A DNA stretch of 64,000 bases from Marinomonas pontica (GCF_026191375.1 NZ_JAODTL010000050.1:50797-114796); one strand, 5' to 3'; numbered from the stretch's first letter, positions 18,064 through 27,967 are shown. The notes: a model not told the origin generated them from the sequence alone. Numbers and translations are program-made.

Positions 18064-18264
18064 TTAGCCGCTCAGTCACGCTTATCAAGAGGACGTTTTG
18101 CTTGCGTCACTGACGTCGTCAGCGCAAAACGTCCTCTTGAAACGCTTGAGCAGTTCGAAACTATCACTTATTTAGCGAATGTCACCAGATCAACATCTCG
18201 CGGATGTTTGCGCTTTAGCGCCGGAGCGAGAGTTGATCTGGTGACCGAGCTAACTACAAGCGGC
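18061..18264. repeat. Nested long inverted repeats between convergent genes
   Basis: Hairpin 1 has a perfect 17-bp stem (18085-18101 with 18124-18140, arms TCAAGAGGACGTTTTGC and complement) and a 22-base loop. Hairpin 2 has a perfect 14-bp stem (18181-18194 with 18232-18245, GTCACCAGATCAAC) extended by TCTCGC/GCGAGA. Both are enclosed by outer arms TAGTTAGC (18061-18068) with GCTAACTA (18249-18256), and GCCGCT with AGCGGC. It starts on the dehydrogenase stop codon. It may terminate both genes; its origin is unknown. Confidence 0.85.
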
Positions 18265-18288
18265 TCCATTAAAGGCGAGTGAAAAACC

Positions 18289-19095
18289 TTAAAGCATAAA
18301 CGTCGAGTACAAGCCAAATCCGCAGACGATGAGTAGCGCCCAGCCGACGAATTGGAAGAAGACGGGTGTTTCGGCTTTTTGAATGCGGTTATGGAGTTTT
18401 TGCCCAAAGACGTGGCCAAGCAAGGCGCAAGGCAGTAACCAAAGTTGATGGATCAGTTGTAGGTCGATGTCTGCGATGAGGAATGACACCATTTTGATCA
18501 TCACGAGGATAAACCAAAGTACAAATAAGGTATCGCGCAGTTGGTGGCGTGGGACTTTGGTGGCGAAGACGGAGACGATGAGCGGTGCGCCGATTAAGGA
18601 GGTGCCGCTGACGTAACCGCCAAGCATAAGGAAAATGGTGTCGAGGAATTTGTTGTTGGTATAAAACGGTTTATTCAATATGTAAGACACAGCAAAAACG
18701 GCGACGATGACAAAAATCACGCCGGTGACTATGTTGCCAGGTAAGGTTAATAAGCCAAATACGCCGATCAGTTTCGGCACTATCATGATGCCGAGGGCTT
18801 TTTTTAAATAACCCCATGCAATGTTGCCCTGTGCTTCTTGTGGTGCTTCGCCCCGCTCTGCTGCGAGCTTGGCTTGTTGTTTTGTCACTCTTGATCCTTG
18901 CCACGCAATCCAGCTAGAAAACACCAGAAGGTGGATGGAAATAATCGGTAAAAATAACAGAGGATCGTTTTTTACCAACAATAGGAAAGGCAAAGCGAGT
19001 ACGGCGCCGCCAAATCCTAAGCCACTGCGGACAAAGCCGCTCCATATAAAAATGGCGCCGATTAAGGCGTATTGCCACCAGAGTAAGTGTTCCAT
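18289..19095 (-). CDS. TauE/SafE family anion permease
   Basis: A 268-residue protein with about eight membrane segments and the TauE/SafE start GAIFIWSGFVRSGLGFGGA and central GGYVSGTSLIGAPLIV motif. The family exports or imports sulfite, sulfoacetate and similar organic anions. ATG 19095 is chosen because AAGGG lies five bases before it; GTG 19101 is an alternative. It converges with the D-2-hydroxyacid dehydrogenase, but a shared substrate is only a guess. Confidence 0.88.
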   Translation of the reverse strand: MEHLLWWQYALIGAIFIWSGFVRSGLGFGGAVLALPFLLLVKNDPLLFLPIISIHLLVFSSWIAWQGSRVTKQQAKLAAERGEAPQEAQGNIAWGYLKKALGIMIVPKLIGVFGLLTLPGNIVTGVIFVIVAVFAVSYILNKPFYTNNKFLDTIFLMLGGYVSGTSLIGAPLIVSVFATKVPRHQLRDTLFVLWFILVMIKMVSFLIADIDLQLIHQLWLLPCALLGHVFGQKLHNRIQKAETPVFFQFVGWALLIVCGFGLYSTFML

Positions 19096-19331
19096 GAGCA
19101 CCCTTTGTCGTTAGAAGAATAAATGATAAGGGTTAGTGTAACCAAAGTTGCTGTTGAAGAAATTGCTGTGTGAGGTTTCGTGCGAAGTTTATTTTGAGAA
19201 ATCAGTATATTTACGCATATTGTTGTTTTCTAATATTGAGGTGACCTTGAGTCGGTTAACTGCTTTTTGTCGGGGCACTTTATTGATCGGTACGAACGAT
19301 AGAGAGATGAAAAGCGCATTAGGAGAGAAAA

Positions 19332-19547
19332 ATGAAGCACAGAATTATATTTGCGATGTTAATGTCGTTTACGTTATCGCTGGTGATGTCGGCATGGATT
19401 ACCTATGTGAACATTGGAGTAAGATCCGACTTTGTGTCTATTTGGATGCATGCATGGGTCTTGGCGTGGCCGGCTGCAGGGATAATTTCGTTTATTGCGG
19501 GACCGTTTCTGCACGGTTTGGCGCATAAAATAGCGGCCAAGCTGTAA
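19332..19547 (+). CDS. DUF2798 small membrane protein
   Basis: A 71-residue protein with two membrane segments (about residues 5-27 and 40-62), matching DUF2798 by the start KHRIIFAMLMSFTLSLVMS, the tryptophan-rich HAWVLAWPAA and the final GP....A motif. A strong ribosome site (AGGAGAGAA) precedes ATG 19332 and a terminator follows. A longer frame at 19148-19528 overlaps it but has no such support. Function unknown. Confidence 0.8.
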   Translation: MKHRIIFAMLMSFTLSLVMSAWITYVNIGVRSDFVSIWMHAWVLAWPAAGIISFIAGPFLHGLAHKIAAKL

Positions 19548-19552
19548 GCACA

Positions 19553-19592
19553 AAAAAACGCGACGAGCTTTGGGTTGCCTGTCGCGTTTTTT
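19553..19592. terminator. Bidirectional terminator
   Basis: AAAAAACGCGAC (19553-19564) pairs with GTCGCGTTTTTT (19581-19592). It has A and T tracts on its two sides and lies between the convergent DUF2798 and AgcS-type genes, so it should serve both. Confidence 0.88.
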
Positions 19593-19622
19593 GCATCAGA
19601 AACAAATGACTATCTAACCGCC

Positions 19623-21029
19623 CTATTTGCTTGGTTTTTCGTCCCAAACACTTAGGTCAATATCGTCACGAATTTCTGGGTAATCGTCTGAATTAAACAC
19701 CGGTGTATGGGTCTTTAATTGAGCGAAATAGTCTTTGGTCAGTTTTACGACCAAGCCAGATAGCATCATGATGGCGATTAAGTTGATGGTTGCCATTAGA
19801 CCCATTGCCGCATCCGCGGCGTTAAATACCATTGCCACGCTTTCATAAGCGCCCCATGGGATCATGGCAAGCGCCAATACACGCAAAACAAAGATACCTG
19901 GTTTATTGGCCCATTTTAGGTAAGTCAGTGCATTTTCTGCGTAGCTGTAGTTACCAATGATGGACGTGAAGGCAAAGAAGAAGATCGCGATCGCTACGAA
20001 GTAATGACCTGCGCTGCCGATGTGAGTTGTCAATGCCGTTTGCGTTAAGGCAATGCCCGTTTGACCATTACCCAAAGCGCCAGATAAAAGAATCATCAAA
20101 GCCGTTGCGGTACAAATCAGCAAGGTATCAATGAACACACCAAGAGACTGAACCATGCCCTGAGAGGCAGGGTGATGCGGGTTCGGAGTTGCCACCGCGG
20201 CAATGTTTGGCGCAGAACCCATGCCCGCTTCGTTCGAGAATAAACCGCGTTTAACACCGTTTAGCATGGCGCCTAAAACGCCACCTGCGGCTTGTTCGAT
20301 ACCGAAAGCGCTTTTAAAGATTAACGCGAACGCCGCTGGCACGTCAGAGATATTAGTAAAGATGACATACAGAGCGAGCAGCAAGTACAACACCGCCATG
20401 AATGGCACAACGATTTCAGCAAAACGCGCGATTTTCTTGATGCCACCAAAGATAACAACCGCCGCCAACAGCATGATCACAATGCCAGTGACATTGGTGT
20501 CGATGCCAAATGCGCCTTCCATTGCGCCTGCAATAGAGTTGGCTTGAACCGCGTTGAAAACCAGACCAAACGCTAAGATAAGCGCAAGTGAAAACACCGC
20601 ACCCGCCCAAGGGGCTTTTAAACCTTTGCTGATGTAAAACGCTGGACCGCCGCGCAATTGACCATTTTGATCACGCATTTTGTAGAGCTGAGCCAAGGTG
20701 CTTTCTGCGTAGGCGGTTGCCATGCCGATGATAGCCACTACCCACATCCAAAAAATGGCCCCTGGGCCACCTAAATAGAGAGCAACCGCGACGCCGGTCA
20801 TGTTGCCTGTGCCAACGCGAGACGCGAGGCTGGTGCATAAGGCTTGGAAAGGAGAGATACCGCCACGATCCGATTGTGGGGCTTTCATTACGGTGCGAAT
20901 GAATTCTGGAAAACGTCGAATCTGAATGAATCCTAAGCGTAAGGTGAAATACACACCGACCGCCAACAGTCCGTAAATTAGGATATAGCCCCAGAAAATA
21001 GTGTTCAGAAAGTCTATGATTGCTGCCAT
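19623..21029 (-). CDS. Alanine or glycine:cation symporter, AgcS family
   Basis: A 468-residue inner-membrane protein with about ten to eleven membrane segments and AgcS motifs: TGNMTGVAVALYLGGPGAIFW near residue 75 (in part), FSNEAGMGSAPNIAA in the middle, and NYSYAENAL late. It takes up alanine or glycine with Na+ or H+. ATG 21029 with GGGAG nine bases before is preferred over GTG 21038. It stands alone between terminators. Confidence 0.93.
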   Translation of the reverse strand: MAAIIDFLNTIFWGYILIYGLLAVGVYFTLRLGFIQIRRFPEFIRTVMKAPQSDRGGISPFQALCTSLASRVGTGNMTGVAVALYLGGPGAIFWMWVVAIIGMATAYAESTLAQLYKMRDQNGQLRGGPAFYISKGLKAPWAGAVFSLALILAFGLVFNAVQANSIAGAMEGAFGIDTNVTGIVIMLLAAVVIFGGIKKIARFAEIVVPFMAVLYLLLALYVIFTNISDVPAAFALIFKSAFGIEQAAGGVLGAMLNGVKRGLFSNEAGMGSAPNIAAVATPNPHHPASQGMVQSLGVFIDTLLICTATALMILLSGALGNGQTGIALTQTALTTHIGSAGHYFVAIAIFFFAFTSIIGNYSYAENALTYLKWANKPGIFVLRVLALAMIPWGAYESVAMVFNAADAAMGLMATINLIAIMMLSGLVVKLTKDYFAQLKTHTPVFNSDDYPEIRDDIDLSVWDEKPSK

Positions 21030-21252
21030 GTAGGGCACTCCCGTTACTCGATAATATCGATGGTTTTATTGTTCGTGGGTTGAATTTAGAGTGCCCTTTT
21101 GGATAAAAAAGACACACTAAGAAACGCGCAGACGCTTAAAAAGGGTGCAAGAGTAGCGATTTAATGGGAAACCGCAAGAGGAAAAACTTTTTTGCGCACC
21201 TAAAAAGTGCATAAAAAGTGAATTGTGTGTCATGAAAGGGTCTTTTGGCGAA

Positions 21253-21286
21253 CTTTTGCGATGGCGTTTTGTCGCCATCGCAAAAG
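21253..21286. terminator. Hairpin after the PNPOx-like gene
   Basis: CTTTTGCGATGGCG (21253-21266) and CGCCATCGCAAAAG (21273-21286) form a perfect 14-bp stem with a six-base loop, just beyond the 3' end of the leftward gene at 21300. The T tract outside the stem is weak, so termination strength is uncertain. Confidence 0.6.
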
Positions 21287-21299
21287 CTTTTCGTTTAAT

Positions 21300-21977
21300 T
21301 TAAGACGCGTTTGGATTAGTGGGTAAATCAAACTGGCTTGTTTGTATTGGATCCTGTTCTGCTTCTCCCCATGATTTTTCTAATGGGATAACGCCCGCCC
21401 AAACTGGCCAGTCTTTGTCTTCTGGGTCATCGATCGGTGGCTCTGCTCGGAATTTGACTGAGGCCTCTTCTATTTTTATTCGGACTAAGCCTGTCGCTTT
21501 GATTTCGGTGTCATTGACCGGTCTTAATTGCGTCCATCGACCCGGGCTGACTTTTTCTAGGAAAATCTCAAATTGGCGACGTTTCTCTTCATGGTCTTCA
21601 ATCCATTCTGGTACGCCAAACAAGGTTACTGAACGATAGTTGACGGAGTGATGGAAAGCAGAACGCGCCATGACTAAACCATCGAGTTGTGAAATGTTAA
21701 TGCAGACCTTTTCTGGTGCATCAATAGGCCCTTTTACATTTCGAGCTTTGGAATGGCCATGCCAATACAAGTAGTCACCATCACGCCAATGGCAAGTGGG
21801 TGTCACAAAAACTTGCCCTTCTCTGGTTTGCCCGACATGGCACATAAGCGAAGAGTCGATAATATTCAGCGCCGTTTGTTTGTCGTAGGTTGCGCGGTTG
21901 GGTCCGCGCTTTACCTGACTTAAATCGGTTTTGTTTAACCTTGTTCCATCTAATGTGGACTGTGTTGCTTCGCTCAT
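21300..21977 (-). CDS. Pyridoxamine 5'-phosphate oxidase family flavoprotein
   Basis: A 225-residue FMN-binding split-barrel protein, seen from MCHVGQTREGQVFVTPTCHW, the KARNVKGPI segment and the HHSVNYRSVTLFG strand. It is closer to the PNPOx-like/haem-utilisation branch than to PdxH, so it may be an FMN-dependent reductase or B6 salvage enzyme. AGGAAAG precedes the ATG. It is divergent from a MocR-type regulator with a pyridoxal-phosphate domain, a pairing that supports a vitamin B6 link. Confidence 0.85.
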   Translation of the reverse strand: MSEATQSTLDGTRLNKTDLSQVKRGPNRATYDKQTALNIIDSSLMCHVGQTREGQVFVTPTCHWRDGDYLYWHGHSKARNVKGPIDAPEKVCINISQLDGLVMARSAFHHSVNYRSVTLFGVPEWIEDHEEKRRQFEIFLEKVSPGRWTQLRPVNDTEIKATGLVRIKIEEASVKFRAEPPIDDPEDKDWPVWAGVIPLEKSWGEAEQDPIQTSQFDLPTNPNAS

Positions 21978-22033
21978 GGTGGCTTTCCTTGTGTCTTTGT
22001 CTATGACGGTTTATAAGGTGAATGTAGAGTAGC

Positions 22034-22056
22034 CTGGCTTTTATAAAAAGAGCCAG
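22034..22056. promoter_or_regulatory. Candidate MocR operator
   Basis: An inverted repeat, CTGGCT (22034-22039) with AGCCAG (22051-22056), surrounds an AT-rich centre containing TATAAA in the 105-bp space between the divergent PNPOx-like and MocR genes. A related GGCCAG occurs at 22075. Position is the main support. Confidence 0.4.
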
Positions 22057-22082
22057 AATAGAGATAAAGTAAAAGGCCAGAT

Positions 22083-23573
22083 ATGAACTATGCCGTTGCC
22101 AGTTTGCGCTTGTCTTTGGACGAGCAAGGCGCACCGTATTATCAGCAGCTCACAGAGCAAATTCAGCACGGCATTCGGTCGGGCGCGTTGTTAATTGGCG
22201 ATAAGCTGCCTTCGTCGCGTTTTTTAGCCAGCGCATTAGGGGTTTCTCGTACGACGACATCGCGGGCTTATGATCAGTTAATCGCGGAAGGCATTTTAAC
22301 CAGCGAAGAAAAGCGTGGTGTGTTTGTGGCCGCTTTGCCTATGCTTGGTGATCGGGCGGCGGCGCTTAAACCAACGATGCCGTCCAGTGATCAGAAAGCA
22401 ATGTCAACAAGGTGGGCGTTTGATGCGGGCGTGGATGTGTCGGCTTTTCCCACTAAAGAGTGGGCAACGAGTATGCGCCGTAGTTGGTTGTCGCCGGATC
22501 TGACGGTGTTAGAAGGCGGTTATCCTACGGGTTACCCTGACTTAAAAAACGCGATTGTCGATTATTTATATCGCGTGCGTGGTTTGGAGTGCTCTGCGGA
22601 ACAAATCATTGTGACGGCAGGCAGTCGCGATTCGTTGTTACTTTTGCAGCGCGCGTTTGCCATGTTGGCTGGTGAGTCTTTGGCGTGGTGGATTGAGAAT
22701 CCCACCTACCCACCCATTCGTGAAGCGCTTCATAAGGGCATCGCGGGCACGTTGAACATAGATGAAGAAGGCCCTTGTCTGGTGGACAGTGAGTTGGCAT
22801 CGAATGTGGCGGTTATCACGCCCAACCGACAATACCCACTGGGTGTAAGCATCAGTGCTGCGCGTCGTCAGCAATGGTTGCAAAGGTTACAGAATGCGTC
22901 GCCAAGCTGGTGGATTATAGAAGACGATTACGACAATGAGTTTGTGTATCAAGGGCGCAGCAATGTGCCTTTTATGCAGACGGCGAGCGTGCATGATGCC
23001 GCGCGGGAACGCGTTTTTTTCGTGGGAAGTTTTTCGAAGGTATTGTTCCGCGGTTTGCGACTTGGTTTTATTGTCGCACCGAACAAGCATGTTGCGGTAA
23101 TAGAGAAAAGCCAGCGCGTGTTAGGGGCGTCGGCGTCTTTGCCAATACAACCTGCGGTCGCGGATTTCATGCTCCAAGGACATTTTGATCGTCATGTGAA
23201 TCGAATGCGTCGTCATTATCGACTGAAACGAGATGCGTTGCTTGTTTTACTCGACCGGCATTTATCTCCTTGGTTTGAATGGAAAAAGCCTCGCGGTGGC
23301 ATGCATATTTTGTTGATGATAAAAGCCGATGTGTTGTCCGCCATATCGACGGAGCAAGCCATTGATCAACACATCGCTGAGGATTTGGTAAATCGACAAA
23401 TAGTGCTGTCGCCCTTATCGCTGCATTTTTCGGCCCTGTCGCAAGACGAGCGCGGTTTTGGTTTTTTGTTGGGGTTCAGTGGGCCAACTGAAACGACAAT
23501 GGCGCAAATTGTTGTCGCATTAGAGCAGTGGTGTAAGGAAAACATGAGTTACAATAAGACGTACAAATTGTAA
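22083..23573 (+). CDS. MocR/PdxR-type transcription regulator
   Basis: The 496-residue protein has an N-terminal GntR winged helix (about 12-80, with LPSSRFLASALGVSRTTTSRAYDQL) fused to a class I aminotransferase fold (about 115-485). The pyridoxal-phosphate lysine is predicted at Lys319 in FVGSFSKVLFRG, and DDYDNEF is also conserved. Regulators of this type sense PLP or amino acids. The adjacent divergent gene is the PNPOx-like protein, its probable target. Confidence 0.92.
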   Translation: MNYAVASLRLSLDEQGAPYYQQLTEQIQHGIRSGALLIGDKLPSSRFLASALGVSRTTTSRAYDQLIAEGILTSEEKRGVFVAALPMLGDRAAALKPTMPSSDQKAMSTRWAFDAGVDVSAFPTKEWATSMRRSWLSPDLTVLEGGYPTGYPDLKNAIVDYLYRVRGLECSAEQIIVTAGSRDSLLLLQRAFAMLAGESLAWWIENPTYPPIREALHKGIAGTLNIDEEGPCLVDSELASNVAVITPNRQYPLGVSISAARRQQWLQRLQNASPSWWIIEDDYDNEFVYQGRSNVPFMQTASVHDAARERVFFVGSFSKVLFRGLRLGFIVAPNKHVAVIEKSQRVLGASASLPIQPAVADFMLQGHFDRHVNRMRRHYRLKRDALLVLLDRHLSPWFEWKKPRGGMHILLMIKADVLSAISTEQAIDQHIAEDLVNRQIVLSPLSLHFSALSQDERGFGFLLGFSGPTETTMAQIVVALEQWCKENMSYNKTYKL

Positions 23574-23796
23574 GGAATTTGTATTGTAAGAGTGCTAGTC
23601 TTGCGGTCTCCGGCACAAATTAGTCAAATTTCCATAAGACAAGAATGTGAATTTTTCTAAAAAGACGGTGAAGCAAATAGGAACAAAGGCTAAACTACGC
23701 TTTGTATGGCTGTATAAATTTTGCTATATTTCGCACACGTAAATTCGTGTGAAGCGAGTAACAGCGGCAACTTCACTTTGGTTTTTTGTAACTTGG

Positions 23797-24174
23797 ATGG
23801 ATAAATTGAACGCATTTCAACGTATTCTACTTGTATCATTGCATGATATATCCAACGTTTTGGCGGCTTCTTTACGCCCATTGTCTGTTGTTTTTGCTGT
23901 GTTTCTGTTTGCCCTTACGGCGTTCTCTCTTTTAGTTATGGGTGGCTTCGAAGCCATCGTAACCGACCCTATTTTTAATGCGGGGCTTGTTGCTAGCCTT
24001 GTATTTATGCCCCTGTTATTGGTTAGTTATTGGTCCGTTATGGCCAATAACAACCCTGCTCGCCAGATATTGGCCTTCTCTTTAATTCGTGTGATTGCGC
24101 CTAACGAGCAATCACGTTGTGTCGAGGCACGACGCACGATGAGATGTGGAGCTCCCTTTTTCAGATTTAGGTGA
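23797..24174 (+). CDS. Unrecognised membrane protein upstream of the cyo operon
   Basis: About 125 residues with two or three hydrophobic segments (roughly 24-46, 56-76 and perhaps 80-95) and a basic, Arg/Cys-rich tail. The frame is open from GTG 23749, but the sequence from ATG 23797 looks like the real start; no good ribosome site was found for either. I do not recognise the family. It lies 158 bases before cyoA on the same strand with no terminator of note between. Given other indels in this sequence, the C-terminal tail after APNEQ may be out of frame. Confidence 0.45.
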   Translation: MDKLNAFQRILLVSLHDISNVLAASLRPLSVVFAVFLFALTAFSLLVMGGFEAIVTDPIFNAGLVASLVFMPLLLVSYWSVMANNNPARQILAFSLIRVIAPNEQSRCVEARRTMRCGAPFFRFR

Positions 24175-24332
24175 TCCAAGAAAATTATTACTGCGTTAAT
24201 ACTCTTAACTCGGTAATGGTTTTTGTGCTGTTTACAGTGTGGTGATCTTTACTGAAATACCCGGCATTGGCCGGATTTTCGTTCTGTTGCTTGATTTTCA
24301 GGTGGCAGTTTTGTGAACCTCGGGGTTAGAGG

Positions 24333-27300
24333 ATGATTCTCTTGTTAACTCGTATCCTTAGTAAAGTCGCTTTGGCGCTAATGGTGGGCTTGCTCGCCGG
24401 TTGTCAGGGTGGTGTGCTCGATCCTAAAGGGCAAGTTGGTATTGAAGAGAAGCAACTAATTATTGTTGCGACTTTGTTGATGCTTCTTGTGGTAATTCCT
24501 GTCATCTTCATGACACTGTATTTCGCTTGGAAATACCGTGAAGGTCGTGACGAGATTTACGAACCAAAATGGTCCCACTCCACAAAAATTGAAACTATTG
24601 TTTGGGCAATCCCTGTTGTCATCGTCATCGTTCTTGGCGTGATCACTTGGAAGTCGACTCATGCACTGGATCCATATAAGCCGTTAGAGTCGGATAAAGA
24701 ACATATCAATGTTCAGGTCATTTCGATGAACTGGAAGTGGTTGTTTGTCTATCCTGATCTAGGTATTGCTACGGTGAACGAGCTGAGATTCCCTGCAAAC
24801 GTTCCTGTTGCTTTCCAAATTTCATCTGAAGGCACGATGAACTCGTTCTTCATTCCTCAATTGGGTAGCCAGATTTACTCAATGGCAGGCATGGTGACTA
24901 AGCTTCATTTGATTGCAAATGAGCCTGGCTCATTTGACGGTATGTCCGCAAACTACAGCGGCGCCGGCTTCTCTGGGATGAAGTTCAAAGCTATCGCAAC
25001 ACCGACAGAAGCAGACTTTGATGCTTGGGTTGAAGGTGTTAAGGCTGGAACTCATAACGTCATCAACAATGGCGTATTGGATCAAGCATCCTATGAGAAA
25101 CTTGCTGAGCATGATATAGACGCGCATCACGTTGAGCCAACACCAGTTCAATATTACAACTCAATTGCATCAAGTATTTTTATGGACAACGTTATGAAGT
25201 TCATGAAAGACCACGGCAAAGTTGAGTTGCTAAAAGGCACAGCATTTGATTCTGAAATGATTCACGATAATTCAGCTCATGGCGAAATGAATCATGGTGA
25301 AATGAATCATGGCGAGTCTCAACACTCATCGCATGATATGCATACGGAGGCTGAAAAAATAATGTCTGCACTCTTAGGCAAACTATCGTGGGACGCTCTT
25401 CCGTACGACCCAATCGTTATCGGCACATTATGTGTCGTTGCGGTTGGTGCGTTGGTGCTTGCTTTCCTACTTATTAAGCACAAATTGCTTGGCGTACTCT
25501 GGAATGATTGGTTGACATCAGTTGACCATAAAAAACTGGGTATTATGTACATAGTTCTAGCATTCGTGATGCTTATCCGTGGTTTCGCGGATGCCATTAT
25601 GATGCGTTTGCAGCTTGCGCTTGCTACGAACGGTGATCCAGGCTATTTACCTCCAAGTCACTATGACCAAATCTTTACGGCTCACGGTGTGATCATGATC
25701 ATCTTTATGGCGATGCCATTTATGATTGGTCTAATGAACATTGTTGTGCCGTTACAGATTGGTGCGCGTGACGTTGCGTTCCCATTCTTAAACAACCTTA
25801 GCTTCTGGCTGGCAGTTTCTGGTGCGGTATTGGTTAATATCTCATTGGGTCTTGGGGAATTCGCTAAGACTGGTTGGGTAGCTTATCCACCTCTTGCTGG
25901 CTTGGAATACAGTCCAGGAGTTGGGGTCGACTATTACATATGGGCTCTGCAGATATCTGGTATTGGTACGACGTTAACCGCTGTTAACTTCTTAGCAACT
26001 GTTTTCAAAATGCGTACACCTGGCATGAAATTGATGGATATGCCGATCTTCACTTGGACCTGTACTTGGGCCAATATCTTGATCGCAGCATCCTTCCCAA
26101 TTTTGACTGCTGTACTCGCAATGTTGACACTTGACCGTTACTTAGACTTCCACTTCTTCACGAATGATGGCGGCGGTAACTCAATGATGTATATCAACTT
26201 GTTCTGGGCATGGGGTCACCCTGAGGTGTACATCCTTGTACTTCCAGCATTTGGTATCTTCTCTGAGATCGTTTCTACCTTTACAGGTAAGCGTTTGTTC
26301 GGCTACAAGTCAATGGTTTGGGCGACAGCATCGATTTCCATTCTTGGTTTCATCGTATGGCTTCACCATTTCTTTACCATGGGTTCCAGTGCCAACGTTA
26401 ATGCCTTCTTTGGTATCATGACGATGATCATTGCCGTACCGACAGGTGTGAAACTATTTAACTGGTTGTTCACTATGTACCGTGGTCGCCTTCGTGTGAC
26501 TGTGCCAGTACTATGGACGCTTGGTTTCATGGTGACGTTTACTGTTGGTGGTATGACAGGTGTACTACTTGCTGTACCTGGTGCTGACTATGTATTGCAT
26601 AACAGCTTGTTCTTGATCGCTCACTTCCATAACACCATCATTGGTGGTGCGGTATTTGGCTATCTAGCAGGTTTTGCTTTCTGGTTCCCTAAAGCAATGG
26701 GCTTCCACCTAAATGTTAAATTGGGTAAAGCGGCTTTCTGGTGCTGGTTGGTCGGCTTCTTCTTAGCCTTTATGCCTCTTTACGTATTGGGCTTCTTGGG
26801 TATGACTCGTCGTCTTAACCACACGGATAACCCAGACTGGAATATCTGGCTATACATAGCGGTTGTTGGTGCTTTTGTTATCCTTGCAGGTATCATCTGT
26901 CAGTTCCTACAATTGTACGTCAGCTTCCGCGATCGTAAGCAAAACATGGATACGACTGGTGATCCATGGAATGGTCATACGCTTGAATGGTCTACGGCTT
27001 CTCCACCGCAGTATTACAACTTCGCTGAGCTGCCTGTTGTTTCTGATATCGATGCGTTTACCGATATGAAAGAAAAAGGTACAGCTTATGTTCGTAAAGA
27101 AAGCTATGCACCTATTCATATGCCTAAGAATACTAAGGCAGGGATAATCATCGGCGGACTTATTACGGCATTTGGTTTTGCTATGATATGGCATATTTGG
27201 TGGTTGGCAATTGTCGGCTTAGCAGGTGCTATCGTGACCTTTATCGCTCGCGCTTATACTTCAGATGTTGATTACTATGTTCAGCCTGATGAAGTCGCTC

Positions 27301-27341
27301 GCATAGAGAACGAGCATCTAGATAACGTGGCTAAGGGGTAA
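24333..27341 (+). CDS. cyoAB: Cytochrome bo3 ubiquinol oxidase subunits II and I in one frame (cyoA-cyoB)
   Basis: The 1002-codon frame begins with subunit II: a lipobox LLAGC (Cys24), two membrane helices, a cupredoxin-like domain without CuA ligands as expected for quinol oxidases, and a His/Met-rich tail. From residue 344 (ATG 25362) it continues as subunit I, 659 residues, almost the usual CyoB length, with SVDHKRLGI-like start, [17 protein letters not shown] and HFHNTIIGG haem and CuB motifs. The enzyme oxidises ubiquinol, reduces O2 and pumps protons. The junction keeps a CyoB start and ribosome site, and one A less at 25354-25359 would give a TAA stop, so two separate genes are more likely than a fusion. 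Confidence 0.9.
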   Translation: MILLLTRILSKVALALMVGLLAGCQGGVLDPKGQVGIEEKQLIIVATLLMLLVVIPVIFMTLYFAWKYREGRDEIYEPKWSHSTKIETIVWAIPVVIVIVLGVITWKSTHALDPYKPLESDKEHINVQVISMNWKWLFVYPDLGIATVNELRFPANVPVAFQISSEGTMNSFFIPQLGSQIYSMAGMVTKLHLIANEPGSFDGMSANYSGAGFSGMKFKAIATPTEADFDAWVEGVKAGTHNVINNGVLDQASYEKLAEHDIDAHHVEPTPVQYYNSIASSIFMDNVMKFMKDHGKVELLKGTAFDSEMIHDNSAHGEMNHGEMNHGESQHSSHDMHTEAEKIMSALLGKLSWDALPYDPIVIGTLCVVAVGALVLAFLLIKHKLLGVLWNDWLTSVDHKKLGIMYIVLAFVMLIRGFADAIMMRLQLALATNGDPGYLPPSHYDQIFTAHGVIMIIFMAMPFMIGLMNIVVPLQIGARDVAFPFLNNLSFWLAVSGAVLVNISLGLGEFAKTGWVAYPPLAGLEYSPGVGVDYYIWALQISGIGTTLTAVNFLATVFKMRTPGMKLMDMPIFTWTCTWANILIAASFPILTAVLAMLTLDRYLDFHFFTNDGGGNSMMYINLFWAWGHPEVYILVLPAFGIFSEIVSTFTGKRLFGYKSMVWATASISILGFIVWLHHFFTMGSSANVNAFFGIMTMIIAVPTGVKLFNWLFTMYRGRLRVTVPVLWTLGFMVTFTVGGMTGVLLAVPGADYVLHNSLFLIAHFHNTIIGGAVFGYLAGFAFWFPKAMGFHLNVKLGKAAFWCWLVGFFLAFMPLYVLGFLGMTRRLNHTDNPDWNIWLYIAVVGAFVILAGIICQFLQLYVSFRDRKQNMDTTGDPWNGHTLEWSTASPPQYYNFAELPVVSDIDAFTDMKEKGTAYVRKESYAPIHMPKNTKAGIIIGGLITAFGFAMIWHIWWLAIVGLAGAIVTFIARAYTSDVDYYVQPDEVARIENEHLDNVAKG
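25346..25364 (+). promoter_or_regulatory. Ribosome binding site and start of cyoB inside the continuous frame
   Basis: GGAGG at 25346-25350 is followed eleven bases later by ATG 25362, whose product begins [17 protein letters not shown], aligning with the E. coli CyoB N terminus. Between them lies a run of six A (25354-25359) followed by TAATG. With five A the upstream frame would stop at this TAA. Confidence 0.8.
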
Positions 27342-27343
27342 TC

Positions 27344-27967
27344 ATGAGCACTACACATATGAATACGCACGACGCTCACGAAGCTGGTGCACACCACGAC
27401 GAGCACCATGATACTGGTGGAAATACCGTATTTGGGTTCTGGATTTACCTAATGACGGACTGTTTGTTATTTGCATCCGTTTTCGCTACCTACGCTGTGC
27501 TCTTTATGAACACAGCGGGTGGTGTGTCTGGTAAAGATATTTTTGAGTTAGACTTTGTGTTGGCTGAAACCGCAGCGTTACTTGTTTCAAGTATCACTTA
27601 TGGTTTTGCAATGATTTGCGCGCACAGTAAAAACAAAAAAGGCACCCTATCTTGGTTGGCTGTAACGTTTTTATTGGGTGCTATATTCATTGCGATGGAA
27701 ATCTATGAATTCCATCACCTAATTGTCAATGGTCACGGTCCACAAGCTAGTGCGTTCTTGTCTGCCTTCTTTACCCTTGTTGGTACTCACGGCTTACACG
27801 TAACAGCGGGTCTTATCTGGATGTTTATCATGATTGTTGAAGTCATGAAAACAGGCCTGACTGGACGAGCAGTAACTCGCTTGAGCTGCTTAAGCTTGTT
27901 CTGGCACTTCTTGGATGTTGTTTGGATTTGTGTATTCACCGTTGTTTATCTGATGGGGGCGATCTAA
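27344..27967 (+). CDS. cyoC: Cytochrome bo3 ubiquinol oxidase subunit III
   Basis: A 207-residue inner-membrane protein with five helices and a His-rich N terminus. Family motifs include [33 protein letters not shown] and the final [13 protein letters not shown]. It stabilises the oxidase core. It starts two bases after the cyoB stop and overlaps cyoD by TAATG. Confidence 0.96.
   Translation: MSTTHMNTHDAHEAGAHHDEHHDTGGNTVFGFWIYLMTDCLLFASVFATYAVLFMNTAGGVSGKDIFELDFVLAETAALLVSSITYGFAMICAHSKNKKGTLSWLAVTFLLGAIFIAMEIYEFHHLIVNGHGPQASAFLSAFFTLVGTHGLHVTAGLIWMFIMIVEVMKTGLTGRAVTRLSCLSLFWHFLDVVWICVFTVVYLMGAI

Noticed and set aside
18061..18264. Possible integron attC site
   Set aside because: GTTA and TAAC core-like ends are present but in the reverse order (GTTA first), no integrase or cassette array is near, and the double hairpin is not attC-like.
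19148..19528. 126-codon rightward frame overlapping the DUF2798 gene
   Set aside because: Composition is odd and it has no ribosome site, whereas the overlapping 19332 frame matches a known family with AGGAGAG.
23581..23796. RNA gene or riboswitch before the membrane protein
   Set aside because: No stable hairpin set or tRNA-like fold could be made out by eye.
25268..25316. 15-bp tandem repeat (ATGGCGAAATGAATC-like) as a regulatory repeat
   Set aside because: It encodes the HGEMN repeats of the His-rich CyoA tail; such tails are common in the family.
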